Shown here: positions 56,471-64,000 of the stretch, in pieces
Position numbering within the stretch: position 1 is the stretch's first letter
Layout: every line of letters begins with the position of its first letter
Source: Sphaerospermopsis sp. SIO1G1
GTDB lineage: Bacteria; Cyanobacteriota; Cyanobacteriia; Cyanobacteriales; Nostocaceae
Assembly (NCBI GenBank): GCA_010672785.1
Contig: JAAHFX010000004.1
Span: forward strand, 150,383-214,382
Length of the DNA: 64,000 bases
Direction of reading: 5' to 3'
Notes under the pieces: generated by a model
What the model was told of the DNA's origin: nothing
Seen by the model: the letters and a program-made list of their open reading frames with translations, nothing else
Database searches by the model: none
Position numbers and translations under genes: made by a program

Positions 56471-56992
56471 ATGCCAACAACAGCAGATTTTTTACAATAT
56501 TCCCAATGGTCAGGTATTGCTACTATAGCTTTTGCAGTCTTGGCCATTTTGGCTTTTATATTCAAATGGGGTATCCGCTTTCGCTTAGTGGGTACAACAG
56601 GATTTATGATTGTGCTGACAGTAGGTTTGTTTTCCCTGTCTTTAGTGCCTTTAAGTAGAACTGTAATTCCTGGTGCGACGAAATATACTTTAGTTTTTGA
56701 TAATGGTTCTAACCAAGCAGTAATTGCTACAGCAACAGATATTACTCCTACTCAACTGGAGGCGACTTTACGCCAAGCTGCAAGTAATCTTTATTCCTAT
56801 GGTCGTTTGGGTACTGGTGGTAATAATCAGTTAGTAATTCGCGCCCGGACTCTAATTCATCCAGAAGCAGGAGTTTCTGTACCCGTATATCTAGGGAAAG
56901 TAGAACGTACTTTAGCTACTCGTGAAGATCCAGAGATGAATGTGGAAATTTACTTAGATAAGTTCGCTCAATTGTCAGACGCTCAGGCTTAG
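56471..56992 (+). CDS. Ycf51-like protein (DUF2518)
   Basis: Protein of 173 residues with two N-terminal hydrophobic helices (about 15-35 and 41-62). A soluble part follows with GATKYTLVFDNGSNQAVIAT, LYSYGRLGTGGNNQLVIRAR and LGKVERTLATREDPEMNVE, which I associate with Ycf51, found in cyanobacteria and some plastids. Function unknown; a membrane or thylakoid role is likely. Confidence 0.88.
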   Translation: MPTTADFLQYSQWSGIATIAFAVLAILAFIFKWGIRFRLVGTTGFMIVLTVGLFSLSLVPLSRTVIPGATKYTLVFDNGSNQAVIATATDITPTQLEATLRQAASNLYSYGRLGTGGNNQLVIRARTLIHPEAGVSVPVYLGKVERTLATREDPEMNVEIYLDKFAQLSDAQA

Positions 56993-56994
56993 GG

Positions 56995-57022
56995 TGATGG
57001 GGTGATGGGGTGATGGGGAGAA
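56995..57022. repeat. GGGGTGAT octamer array
   Basis: Three 8-bp GGGGTGAT units directly follow the Ycf51-like stop codon. It is the only array here with an 8-bp rather than a 7-bp period. Confidence 0.85.
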
Positions 57023-57216
57023 GATTTTGTTTTATTAATTAAAAATGACAATTTTTTTGTAATTTACAATACAAATAAGATTATTTTTATATTAAAATAT
57101 TAAAACTTGAGAATTTTCATCAATAACAATAGCTCTCTATAGATGTGGCAAACATAACCGTGAATCGTTAGTCTGATTCTATAAAGAAATATCAAGTTTT
57201 GAGATAATAGTTGTCT

Positions 57217-58365
57217 ATGTCTAATCAATCTTCTACTTCATTGTCTACTCAAACCACTAGTTCATTATTAACGCTGAACGTATCTCCAGCTAAGGTTGTT
57301 CGAGGTGCTGGTATACTCAATTCTGTCGCAGATGAAATCGCTAAGTTGGGAACTCGTCCCTTAGTTATAGCAGGCGATCGCACTCTCAGTATTTTTCAAG
57401 AGAATTTACAACCGATTTTCCAAGCAGAAAATTTAGATACAACTGCTAGTTATTATGGTGCAGATTGCTGTGAAGCCAGTTTAGAGTCTTTACGTAAAGC
57501 CGCAAAGGAACACAAAGCAGATATCATTATCGGTATAGGTGGTGGTAAGGCTTTAGATACTGCTAAGTTAGTTGGCCATCAAATCCAGTTACCTGTGGTA
57601 ACAATTCCTACTTCGGCGGCTACCTGTGCAGCATGGACAGCTTTATCAAATGTGTATTCTGAATCTGGGGCGTTTTTGTATGATGTGGGTTTATCACGCT
57701 GTCCTGATTTGCTGATTTTGGATTATGATTTGATTCAGACTGCACCCCAGCGGACATTGGTTGCAGGGATTGGGGATGCGATCGCTAAATGGTATGAAGC
57801 ATCTGTTAGCAGTGGTCATTTACAAGATACTCTAATTATTGCCGCAGTTCAACAAGCCAGAGTTTTACGAGATATCCTGTTCCAAAAGTCCGCAGCTGCT
57901 TTACAATCTCCTGGTAGTGAAGTTTGGCGAGAAGTTGTAGATGCAACGGTATTATTAGCAGGTGTGATTGGTGGTTTAGGTGGCGCACAATGTCGCACAG
58001 TTGCGGCCCATGCAGTACATAATGGTTTAACGCACATTTGTGGACATGGTAGTATTCACGGTGAAAAAGTCGCCTATGGAATTTTAGTGCAACTGCGATT
58101 AGAAGAAATGTTGCAAAGTAGTCAACTTGCAGATGCAGCTAGACAGCAACTATTAAAGTTTTATGCAGAAATTGGACTACCCAAAACATTAGCAGATTTG
58201 GGATTAGGAAATATCACATTAACGGAATTACAAAAAGCCAGTGAAATTAGCCTAGCGCCAAATTCTGATATTCATAGATTACCCTTTCCCGTATCTTTAG
58301 AACAGTTAATGGCCGCAATGGTTTCCACCACTGCACCCCAGCAGTTAAAAGTTAAAAATGGGTAA
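57217..58365 (+). CDS. Iron-containing alcohol dehydrogenase / glycerol-dehydrogenase-like protein
   Basis: About 382 residues from the ATG at 57217; an in-frame TTG at 57211 is a weaker start. It has the Fe-ADH fold: NAD-binding DIIIGIGGGKALDTAKLVGH, then IPTSAATCAAWTALS. The metal-binding positions are GDAIAKWYEA (Asp) and HAVHNGLTHICGHGSIHGEK (His). Closest in pattern to glycerol dehydrogenase-like proteins; the true substrate is unknown. An aminotransferase gene follows 100 bp downstream. Confidence 0.88.
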   Translation: MSNQSSTSLSTQTTSSLLTLNVSPAKVVRGAGILNSVADEIAKLGTRPLVIAGDRTLSIFQENLQPIFQAENLDTTASYYGADCCEASLESLRKAAKEHKADIIIGIGGGKALDTAKLVGHQIQLPVVTIPTSAATCAAWTALSNVYSESGAFLYDVGLSRCPDLLILDYDLIQTAPQRTLVAGIGDAIAKWYEASVSSGHLQDTLIIAAVQQARVLRDILFQKSAAALQSPGSEVWREVVDATVLLAGVIGGLGGAQCRTVAAHAVHNGLTHICGHGSIHGEKVAYGILVQLRLEEMLQSSQLADAARQQLLKFYAEIGLPKTLADLGLGNITLTELQKASEISLAPNSDIHRLPFPVSLEQLMAAMVSTTAPQQLKVKNG

Positions 58366-58448
58366 TTGGTAATGGGTAATTGGTAATTGGTGATTGGTTA
58401 GTAATTACGAATTACGAATTACGAATTACGAATTACGAATTACAAATT
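58365..58448. repeat. Heptamer arrays GGTAATT/GGTGATT then GAATTAC
   Basis: GGTAATT-type units pass into six GAATTAC units, ending 17 bp before the aminotransferase start. They separate two genes of the same strand. Confidence 0.9.
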
Positions 58449-58465
58449 ATTCCGAGGTTTAAAAA

Positions 58466-59671
58466 ATGAGTTTAAGTTGGATTACTCCCGCAGACAGAGT
58501 TCAGAAATTGCCACCTTATGTTTTTGCTAGATTAGATGAACTCAAAGCAAAAGCAAGGGAACAAGGATTAGATTTAATTGATTTGGGAATGGGCAACCCT
58601 GATGGTGCTACACCTCAACCGATTATAGATGCGGGGATAGCAGCTTTACAAAATCCTGCTAATCATGGTTATCCACCTTTTGAGGGAACTGCAACTTTCC
58701 GTCAGGCAATTACGAAATGGTACAATCGCCGCTATGGTGTCCAGTTGGATTCGGATACTGAAGCTCTACCTTTGTTGGGTTCTAAGGAAGGTTTAGGACA
58801 TTTAGCGATCGCCTATATCAATCCTGGTGATACTGTTTTAGTACCATCTCCATCTTACCCTGTCCATTTTCGTGGCCCAATTATTGCTGGGGGAGTAATC
58901 CACAATATTACTTTAAAAGAAGAAAATAACTGGTTAATTGATTTAAATTCTATTCCCGAAGAAGTCGCACAAAAAGCGAAAATTCTCTACTTCAATTATC
59001 CCAGCAATCCCACAGGTGCAACCGCTCCCCGTGAGTTTTTTGAAGAGATAGTTGCATTTGCTAGGAAATATGAAATTCTCTTAGTTCATGACTTGTGTTA
59101 TGCAGAGTTAGCTTTTGATGGTTATCAACCCACAAGTTTATTAGAAATTCCTGGTGCTAAGGATATTGGAGTGGAATTTCATACTTTATCAAAAACCTAT
59201 AATATGGCAGGTTGGCGGGTTGGTTTTGTGGTGGGAAATCGTCATGTCATTCAAGGTTTAAGAACTTTGAAAACCAATTTAGATTATGGGATTTTCTCCG
59301 CTTTACAAACCGCAGCAAAAACCGCTTTAGAATTACCTGATAGTTATTTAGAAGAAGTACAAACTCGTTACCGTACCCGACGAGATTTTCTGATTCAAGG
59401 TTTAGGTGAGTTGGGTTGGAATGTTGCTAAAACCAAAGCTACCATGTATTTGTGGGTAAAATGTCCTGTAGGAATGGGTTCAACAGATTTCGCTTTAGAT
59501 GTACTGCAAAAAACGGGTGTGGTGGTTACTCCTGGTAATGCTTTTGGTGTTGGTGGGGAAGGATATGTGAGAATTAGTTTAATTGCAGATTGCGATCGTT
59601 TGGGTGAAGCTTTAGCAAGGTTTAAGAAAGCGGGAATTTGTTATCAGCAGGAAGCAGTAGTTTCTGTGTAA
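58466..59671 (+). CDS. PLP-dependent class I aminotransferase (AlaC/LL-DAP-like)
   Basis: Protein of 401 residues. DLGMGNPDGATPQPII opens the N-terminal arm; NYPSNPTGATAPREFF binds substrate and cofactor; the PLP lysine is K243 in HTLSKTYNMAGWRVGF. The C-terminal GEGYVRISLIAD carries the substrate Arg. In cyanobacteria close relatives are annotated as aspartate, alanine or LL-diaminopimelate aminotransferases; the exact substrate cannot be fixed here. GAGG lies about ten bases before the ATG. Confidence 0.9.
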   Translation: MSLSWITPADRVQKLPPYVFARLDELKAKAREQGLDLIDLGMGNPDGATPQPIIDAGIAALQNPANHGYPPFEGTATFRQAITKWYNRRYGVQLDSDTEALPLLGSKEGLGHLAIAYINPGDTVLVPSPSYPVHFRGPIIAGGVIHNITLKEENNWLIDLNSIPEEVAQKAKILYFNYPSNPTGATAPREFFEEIVAFARKYEILLVHDLCYAELAFDGYQPTSLLEIPGAKDIGVEFHTLSKTYNMAGWRVGFVVGNRHVIQGLRTLKTNLDYGIFSALQTAAKTALELPDSYLEEVQTRYRTRRDFLIQGLGELGWNVAKTKATMYLWVKCPVGMGSTDFALDVLQKTGVVVTPGNAFGVGGEGYVRISLIADCDRLGEALARFKKAGICYQQEAVVSV

Positions 59672-59780
59672 TTTATGTAGGGGTAGCGCTCCCTTGTTTA
59701 CCCTGGTTCTCTGGGTAAACATAGGTTTCAGGGTATTTAAGTGAGTTTTAATCAAGGCTTATAATATTTAAAAATGGTAA

Positions 59781-60176
59781 CTATAATTTTAACCAATTTT
59801 CTATGATCAAATTGCTAACATTTTCAAAATGACGAGTATTATCAGTTACTAAAATAGAATCATGACAAATCGCCATAGCAGCAATTAAAGCATCTAATTG
59901 TCCAGTCGGTTTACCAATTTTCTTCAATTGATTCTGAATTTTTCCAAACTCAACTGCTGCTTTTTCATCAAAATCTATAATTGGTAATAGACTAGCAAAC
60001 TTCTGTAAATTATCCAGATTACGCTCAACCTTACTTGAGCAATAAACTCCTTTATACAATTCTGCTAAAACTAAAGTTGAAAGATAGCAAGATTCGTATT
60101 TTTCATGGAAATGTGAGATAACATTCTCGTTACCTTTAATTATTGCAATACAAATATTAGTATCTAGTAAGTACAT
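59781..60176 (-). CDS. vapC: VapC-like PIN-domain ribonuclease toxin
   Basis: Protein of 131 residues with the four acidic active-site residues of a PIN domain: D5 (YLLDTN), E39 (LAELYKG), D95 (GQLDALIAAMA) and D112 (VTDNTRHF). It would cleave RNA when free of its antitoxin. The antitoxin-like gene lies upstream on the same strand with a 64-bp gap, wider than in most vapBC pairs. Confidence 0.9.
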   Translation of the reverse strand: MYLLDTNICIAIIKGNENVISHFHEKYESCYLSTLVLAELYKGVYCSSKVERNLDNLQKFASLLPIIDFDEKAAVEFGKIQNQLKKIGKPTGQLDALIAAMAICHDSILVTDNTRHFENVSNLIIENWLKL

Positions 60177-60240
60177 AATTTTCTAATTATTCATGATTTA
60201 TAATTTTCAACTCATAGAAATAATTGTTGAAGTTTATAAA

Positions 60241-60492
60241 TTAATCTAAATTCACTTCACGTCCTAAATCTTGATGACGTTCCTGATCAATAATTTCAAA
60301 AATTTCATCAATTTCAGAATCATCTTTCCATGCACCGATAATACTTTCCCATTCTTGCCATTTGGGTTGTTTGATAATTAAATTATCTGGAATTTCTATA
60401 GAAATTTTTACTCCATCCGGTAGTGTAATCTTCTCTAAAAGTTTATCTGACAATTCTATGGTATTTCCTTTAATAATTCCTTGAACTTTCAT
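60241..60492 (-). CDS. Antitoxin-like protein paired with the PIN toxin
   Basis: Protein of 83 residues. The N-terminal half (MKVQGIIKGNTIELSDKLL, then LPDGVKISIEI) forms an AbrB- or VapB-like strand pattern seen in cyanobacterial antitoxins next to PIN toxins. The C-terminal half is acidic and would wrap the toxin. It precedes vapC, the usual order. Confidence 0.8.
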   Translation of the reverse strand: MKVQGIIKGNTIELSDKLLEKITLPDGVKISIEIPDNLIIKQPKWQEWESIIGAWKDDSEIDEIFEIIDQERHQDLGREVNLD

Positions 60493-60603
60493 GGTTTATT
60501 ACTGATATTATTTTTACTATATGATGAGATATATTCCATCATAGCACAAATTTAATTATTCAGCTATTAGTATTTCATAATTTAAGTATTTTCAGGATAT
60601 AAA

Positions 60604-60685
60604 ACACAGATGAACGCAGATAAACGCGGATGATTTGAATTGTCTGAATCAGGATATCCAGGATTTTAGGATTTACAGGATATGA
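60604..60685. repeat. Widespread short repeat units
   Basis: CACAGATGAACGCAGATAAA and CCAGGATTTTAGGATTTACA are short repeat types common in bacterial intergenic DNA. No gene or RNA is visible in 60493-60716. Confidence 0.5.
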
Positions 60686-60716
60686 GTTAAAATAACATCT
60701 TTAATATTTCCACAAA

Positions 60717-62096
60717 TCATATACCAAATATTTCCTTAATTGCAGTTCGCATTGCTAAACGTCCATTTGCACTTCTCCAAGGTGGAATTATTGTTAATAC
60801 TTTTATTACTAACAATATTGCCCAAGTTTTAGATAAAAAATGTCCTTGACTCCAATAATAATTAGCTATAGCCATTATTAATACTCCTTTGTCTTCTACT
60901 GACTCTAATTCAGTCATTAAAGATTTAGCTTTTTCAATATAAAAAACAGCTTTTTTCTGATTTTTTAAATATGAATAACATACAGATATATTTGCAGCAC
61001 AGACAGATGGATGTTCGCGAATATCGAGTTCCTGTAATATTTTCAATGCTTGTTCAAAATAAAACACAGCTTCTCGATATTGTTTGAGTTGATAACAATA
61101 AATCACACCCAAGTTATTTAATATAAGAGCTTCTTCCCATTTATTACCAATCTTTCGTATTGTTATCAAAGCTGCTTGAGAATATTTGAGAGCTTGATTA
61201 GATTCTTTGAGCATAAGATAGCATTTGCTTATGTTGTTGAAAATTCTAGCCTGACGAAGCTGATCATTATTTTTTTCACAAATACCAAGTTGACGGAAAA
61301 GATATGTTAATGATTTATTGCACTGGCCACGATTGGAATATATTTGAGTTATACTATCAATACACAAACTTTGCATTTCTTGATTATTTATTTGATTAGC
61401 TATTTCTAAAGCATCTTCTAAATAATGTAGTCCTGTTTTTTGATTATGATAGTTACCTTGAGCTAATCCTAAAAAATAAAAGGAATATCCTAAATTATTT
61501 AAAGTATAAGCTTGTTGTTCTCTATCCTCAATTTCATTAGCAATATTTAATTGTTGTTGAAAATAGTAAACTGCTCCATTAAGATTATAATTAATATGTT
61601 CTATTTTTCCAAACCCACCTAAAGCAAATGCTTCTGCTGGGCGATTATTTATTAATCTAGCAAGATGCAGTAATTTTTGATAATAAATTAGAGACTGATT
61701 ATAATCACTCAAATTATAAAAAGCTTTACCTAGTCCATATAAACAAATGATATCTTGTTCGGAATTTACCTTACCTAAAATTTTTTGATACAATTCAATT
61801 TGTTCTCGATAATATCCCCAAATTCGTAATTGTTCATGTAATGGTAAAGATAGAGGAGAAAATAATAAAATCTGTCCTGCTTTTTCCCATTCTCCAACTT
61901 CACATAAATGATAAAAAACCTGTAAATAGCGATTTACCTTTTGTAAATTGTTGGCATTTTCTGGTGGTTCATCTTCCAAAGTCAGGAAATATTCAATAGC
62001 ATTATAGTGATCAAGTTTATTTAAAGAAACCGTCTCCCAATCAATTTCTAAAGATTCATATAATGCTTGACTTTTAGTTAAAATAGACATATTCAT
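60717..62096 (-). CDS. TPR-repeat protein, probable partner of the STAND NTPase
   Basis: About 459 residues. After ~100 residues of helical sequence there are about eight tetratricopeptide repeats (for example AYTLNNLGYSFYFLGLA, then ALILNNLGVIYCYQLKQYRE and AVFYFEQALKIL). The final ~40 residues turn hydrophobic and basic. In many cyanobacterial proteins such TPRs are fused behind an NB-ARC ATPase; here the ATPase is a separate gene 160 bp upstream on the same strand. ATGs at 62096 and 62090 are both possible. Confidence 0.82.
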   Translation of the reverse strand: MNMSILTKSQALYESLEIDWETVSLNKLDHYNAIEYFLTLEDEPPENANNLQKVNRYLQVFYHLCEVGEWEKAGQILLFSPLSLPLHEQLRIWGYYREQIELYQKILGKVNSEQDIICLYGLGKAFYNLSDYNQSLIYYQKLLHLARLINNRPAEAFALGGFGKIEHINYNLNGAVYYFQQQLNIANEIEDREQQAYTLNNLGYSFYFLGLAQGNYHNQKTGLHYLEDALEIANQINNQEMQSLCIDSITQIYSNRGQCNKSLTYLFRQLGICEKNNDQLRQARIFNNISKCYLMLKESNQALKYSQAALITIRKIGNKWEEALILNNLGVIYCYQLKQYREAVFYFEQALKILQELDIREHPSVCAANISVCYSYLKNQKKAVFYIEKAKSLMTELESVEDKGVLIMAIANYYWSQGHFLSKTWAILLVIKVLTIIPPWRSANGRLAMRTAIKEIFGI

Positions 62097-62111
62097 CAAA
62101 TTAATAATTGA

Positions 62112-62240
62112 CTTCTGTAGGGTGTGTTAGAACGAAGTTTGTAACGCACCTTCAATATTTCTGGTAGAGTTTAACCAATATTTTTGTAGAGGTTTAGCAG
62201 TATTTTTTGTAAGGGTTTAGCAGTGCTAAAACCCTACAAT
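62112..62240. repeat. Hairpins between the STAND and TPR genes
   Basis: GTAGGGTGTGTTAG...GTAACGCACC and AGGGTTTAGCAGTGCTAAAA-type inverted repeats are common cyanobacterial palindromes. They may have inserted between two once-fused gene halves, or act as a processing or terminator signal. Confidence 0.5.
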
Positions 62241-62256
62241 ATAGGTTGACTTAAAG

Positions 62257-63675
62257 TCATTCGGTAAACAAAGTTTGCCGATGTTCTAAAGCTACACTGC
62301 GAATTAAATTATGCAATCCTAAAACACGATTATTATTATGGTTAATAGATGTTTCTACTAACAACCTAGCAAATAAATCATCTAGAACTTCCTGTTGTTT
62401 TTCCTTACTATAAACCTGATTTTTCAATCGTTTAATATAGCGATTTAGTTGTAGTAACCAAGCACTGTCTTGAACCGGACAAAGATATGTAGCTGCGACA
62501 CAAATCAATAAATAAGCATCATAATTTTGATTTTTTAATCTCTGAAACACCGCATTTATTCTGTGTTTATAAACTTTAGACCGCATTTTTCGTGTTAGTT
62601 TATGTAACTTCCAATCATCATCTACACCTTCTGATTTAATTCCTGATTCTGCTGCTAATAAATGCTGTTCTACTAACTCAATTTCATCAACAACATTTTG
62701 CCAAAAAGCACAAGCATTACTACCAAAAGATTCAACAATTTCACCACTAATCACACGCAAAGTTAAAGGATGTCCTTTATAGATTTTACCAATTCTGATT
62801 AAAATTTCTCTATCTTTTGAATTTAAACTAACATCTAAACCAGCTTTTTTAAATAAATCAATTTGTTCATCTGCTAATAAACCATCTAAAATTTGCCGAT
62901 GATAGGAATTAGGATAACGAGAAGCTAAGGTTTCAATTTTACTGGGTAAGTCTTGGGAAGTAACAATTAACTTAGTTGGAGAAGATTCTATAGTTAAAAA
63001 GTTTTCAAAAAACCTCCCCCACCATTCATCTGCAAAATCTCCCCAACCATCTTCACTTGCTGTTAATAATGCTTCTAAAGAATCAATTAAAATCAGCACC
63101 CGTGCTTCGCGGAGATAATTAATCAGTTGTTTGAGGATATTTTCGGTTTGGTTATCTGCAATTAAAATCCCTAATTCCTCTAACCATCTAGCTGCAACAT
63201 TGACAAAATTTTTCGGACTATCATCACTATCAAAATTTACTCTTAAAATCTGATTAAATCGGGATTGAATATCATCTGAAATGCGTTCAGATAAAGCAGT
63301 TTTCCCAATTCCTGTAATTCCTAATAATAATAATAACCGACAACTTCCTTGCAATTTTTTAATTACACAACTAATCAGATTTTTACGTCCTACCCAACCA
63401 TGATCATAAACAGGCCAATTTGTAATTTTTTCTGGTACAAGTTCAAAGATATTGTCCCAATTTTCCACCCAGTTGGGAATATCTAATACATCACAGTAAG
63501 TCTCTGCTGTACTTCTAACTACACCATTACCATTATGAAATTTAGTGAAGGTTTGACGATGTTGAAGTTTTTGATCCGCAAAACTACTGATTGATTCAAA
63601 GTTTTTTAATGCTTCCCGAACTAATTTGTGTCCTAATGTGGTTAACCTGTACAGTTTTGGTTTGTTTCTTGGCAT
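62257..63675 (-). CDS. STAND/NB-ARC NTPase with N-terminal helix-turn-helix-like region
   Basis: About 472 residues from the ATG at 63675 (MPRNKPKLYRL). A TTG at 63720 would add 15 residues. Residues ~9-65 resemble the small helical N-terminal domain found in many cyanobacterial NB-ARC proteins (LTTLGHKLVREAL). The NTPase domain starts with Walker A GITGIGKTAL near 119-128. Walker B is VLILIDSLEALL, followed by a sensor-like KLIVTSQD. A winged-helix region with NYDAYLLICVAATY lies at the C-terminus. STAND proteins often sense signals or infection. The TPR sensor half is encoded by the next gene. Confidence 0.85.
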   Translation of the reverse strand: MPRNKPKLYRLTTLGHKLVREALKNFESISSFADQKLQHRQTFTKFHNGNGVVRSTAETYCDVLDIPNWVENWDNIFELVPEKITNWPVYDHGWVGRKNLISCVIKKLQGSCRLLLLLGITGIGKTALSERISDDIQSRFNQILRVNFDSDDSPKNFVNVAARWLEELGILIADNQTENILKQLINYLREARVLILIDSLEALLTASEDGWGDFADEWWGRFFENFLTIESSPTKLIVTSQDLPSKIETLASRYPNSYHRQILDGLLADEQIDLFKKAGLDVSLNSKDREILIRIGKIYKGHPLTLRVISGEIVESFGSNACAFWQNVVDEIELVEQHLLAAESGIKSEGVDDDWKLHKLTRKMRSKVYKHRINAVFQRLKNQNYDAYLLICVAATYLCPVQDSAWLLQLNRYIKRLKNQVYSKEKQQEVLDDLFARLLVETSINHNNNRVLGLHNLIRSVALEHRQTLFTE

Positions 63676-63857
63676 ATTCCATACTAGATTGCACTGAGAT
63701 AATAATACTCGATTAGTCAACTACTATACAATTAAAGGAACAAATAACGCACAATTAAATAGTGACTTTGGTATATAAAGAATCTTATAGTCTTGATCAT
63801 ACAACTTAATATTTAGATTTTCTCTCATTAACAATTACCAAAGAGGATGTAACACAA

Positions 63858-64000
63858 GTGAAGAATCTAGTCAAACTCGCAACAGTTACTCTTTCTGTAC
63901 TGACAGTTATAGGATTTACCCAAGAAGCGCAAGCATCAGTTTTACACAATGGTTGGAACTATACAATTGATTCTTTTAACGATTCTACATACCGTACATA
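63858..64000 (+). CDS. Secreted protein, 5' end only
   Basis: A GTG at 63858 has AGAGGA ten bases upstream. It begins MKNLVKLATVTLSVLTVIGF and has a signal peptide ending in AQA, then SVLHNGWNYTIDSFNDSTY to the window edge. I associate this start with cyanobacterial exosortase-dependent or PEP-CTERM-type surface proteins, but the C-terminus is not visible, so this is a low-certainty suggestion. Confidence 0.7.
   Translation, partial: MKNLVKLATVTLSVLTVIGFTQEAQASVLHNGWNYTIDSFNDSTYRT

Overview
The window looks like chromosomal DNA of a filamentous, heterocystous-type cyanobacterium (Nostocales). The evidence is low G+C, frequent HIP1 octamers (GCGATCGC), photosynthetic and plastid-related genes (psb28, Ycf51, a Ycf66-like gene, PAP/fibrillin, pds-crtB), and a very heavy load of 7-bp tandem repeats and small palindromic elements between genes. 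The many decayed genes resemble bloom-forming planktonic Nostocales; that last point is inference.

Layout. 0-9 kb: edge-truncated corrinoid adenosyltransferase, GNAT acetyltransferase, an ammonium-transporter tail remnant, SGNH hydrolase, ispH, a large unknown membrane-anchored protein, thrC. 9-17 kb: DUF389, YihY and DUF4112 membrane proteins, alpha/beta hydrolase, a 1-kb gap with a strongly nested stem structure, and an RCK-pore-RCK channel-like protein. 17-31 kb: cobM, lgt, coaD with an overlapping coiled-coil gene, Ycf66-like gene, pmbA/tldD separated by a Uma2 nuclease gene, AI-2E-type transporter, a cysS pseudogene, a His-rich CobW GTPase, dtd, and a secreted protein with an HHIVP motif. 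31-45 kb: an alkaline phosphatase remnant, psb28, two mini elements around a Uma2 gene, moaB, mraY, DUF3134, fibrillin, tRNA-Ser(GCU), crtB-pds, nagZ, an FAD amine-oxidase-like protein, a YaaW-like protein and an O-antigen-ligase-like protein.

45-53 kb is the most unusual part. A response regulator/histidine kinase pair has been tandemly duplicated and has partly decayed. Three copies of a ~100-bp element are interspersed, one of them split by a MITE, and a broken MACPF (perforin-like) gene follows. Next to this lies a compact AAA ATPase + TOPRIM/DUF4435 gene pair that resembles PARIS-type or split-OLD anti-phage systems.

53-64 kb: HxlR regulator divergent from a zinc-type alcohol dehydrogenase, and a DUF4437 lipoprotein whose upstream region duplicates the dehydrogenase upstream region. 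These are followed by Ycf51, an iron-type alcohol dehydrogenase, an aminotransferase, a VapBC-like pair, a STAND NTPase split from its TPR partner, and an edge-truncated secreted protein.

Housekeeping genes mostly stand alone, separated by repeats. Clear operon-like couplings are pds-crtB, coaD/coiled-coil, the YaaW-like/ligase-like pair, the AAA/TOPRIM pair and the toxin-antitoxin pair. At least seven decayed gene remnants (amt, cysS, alkaline phosphatase, MACPF, response regulator/kinase pieces, enoyl-CoA hydratase) indicate active genome erosion. Functions are assigned by motif recognition only; no database search was run.
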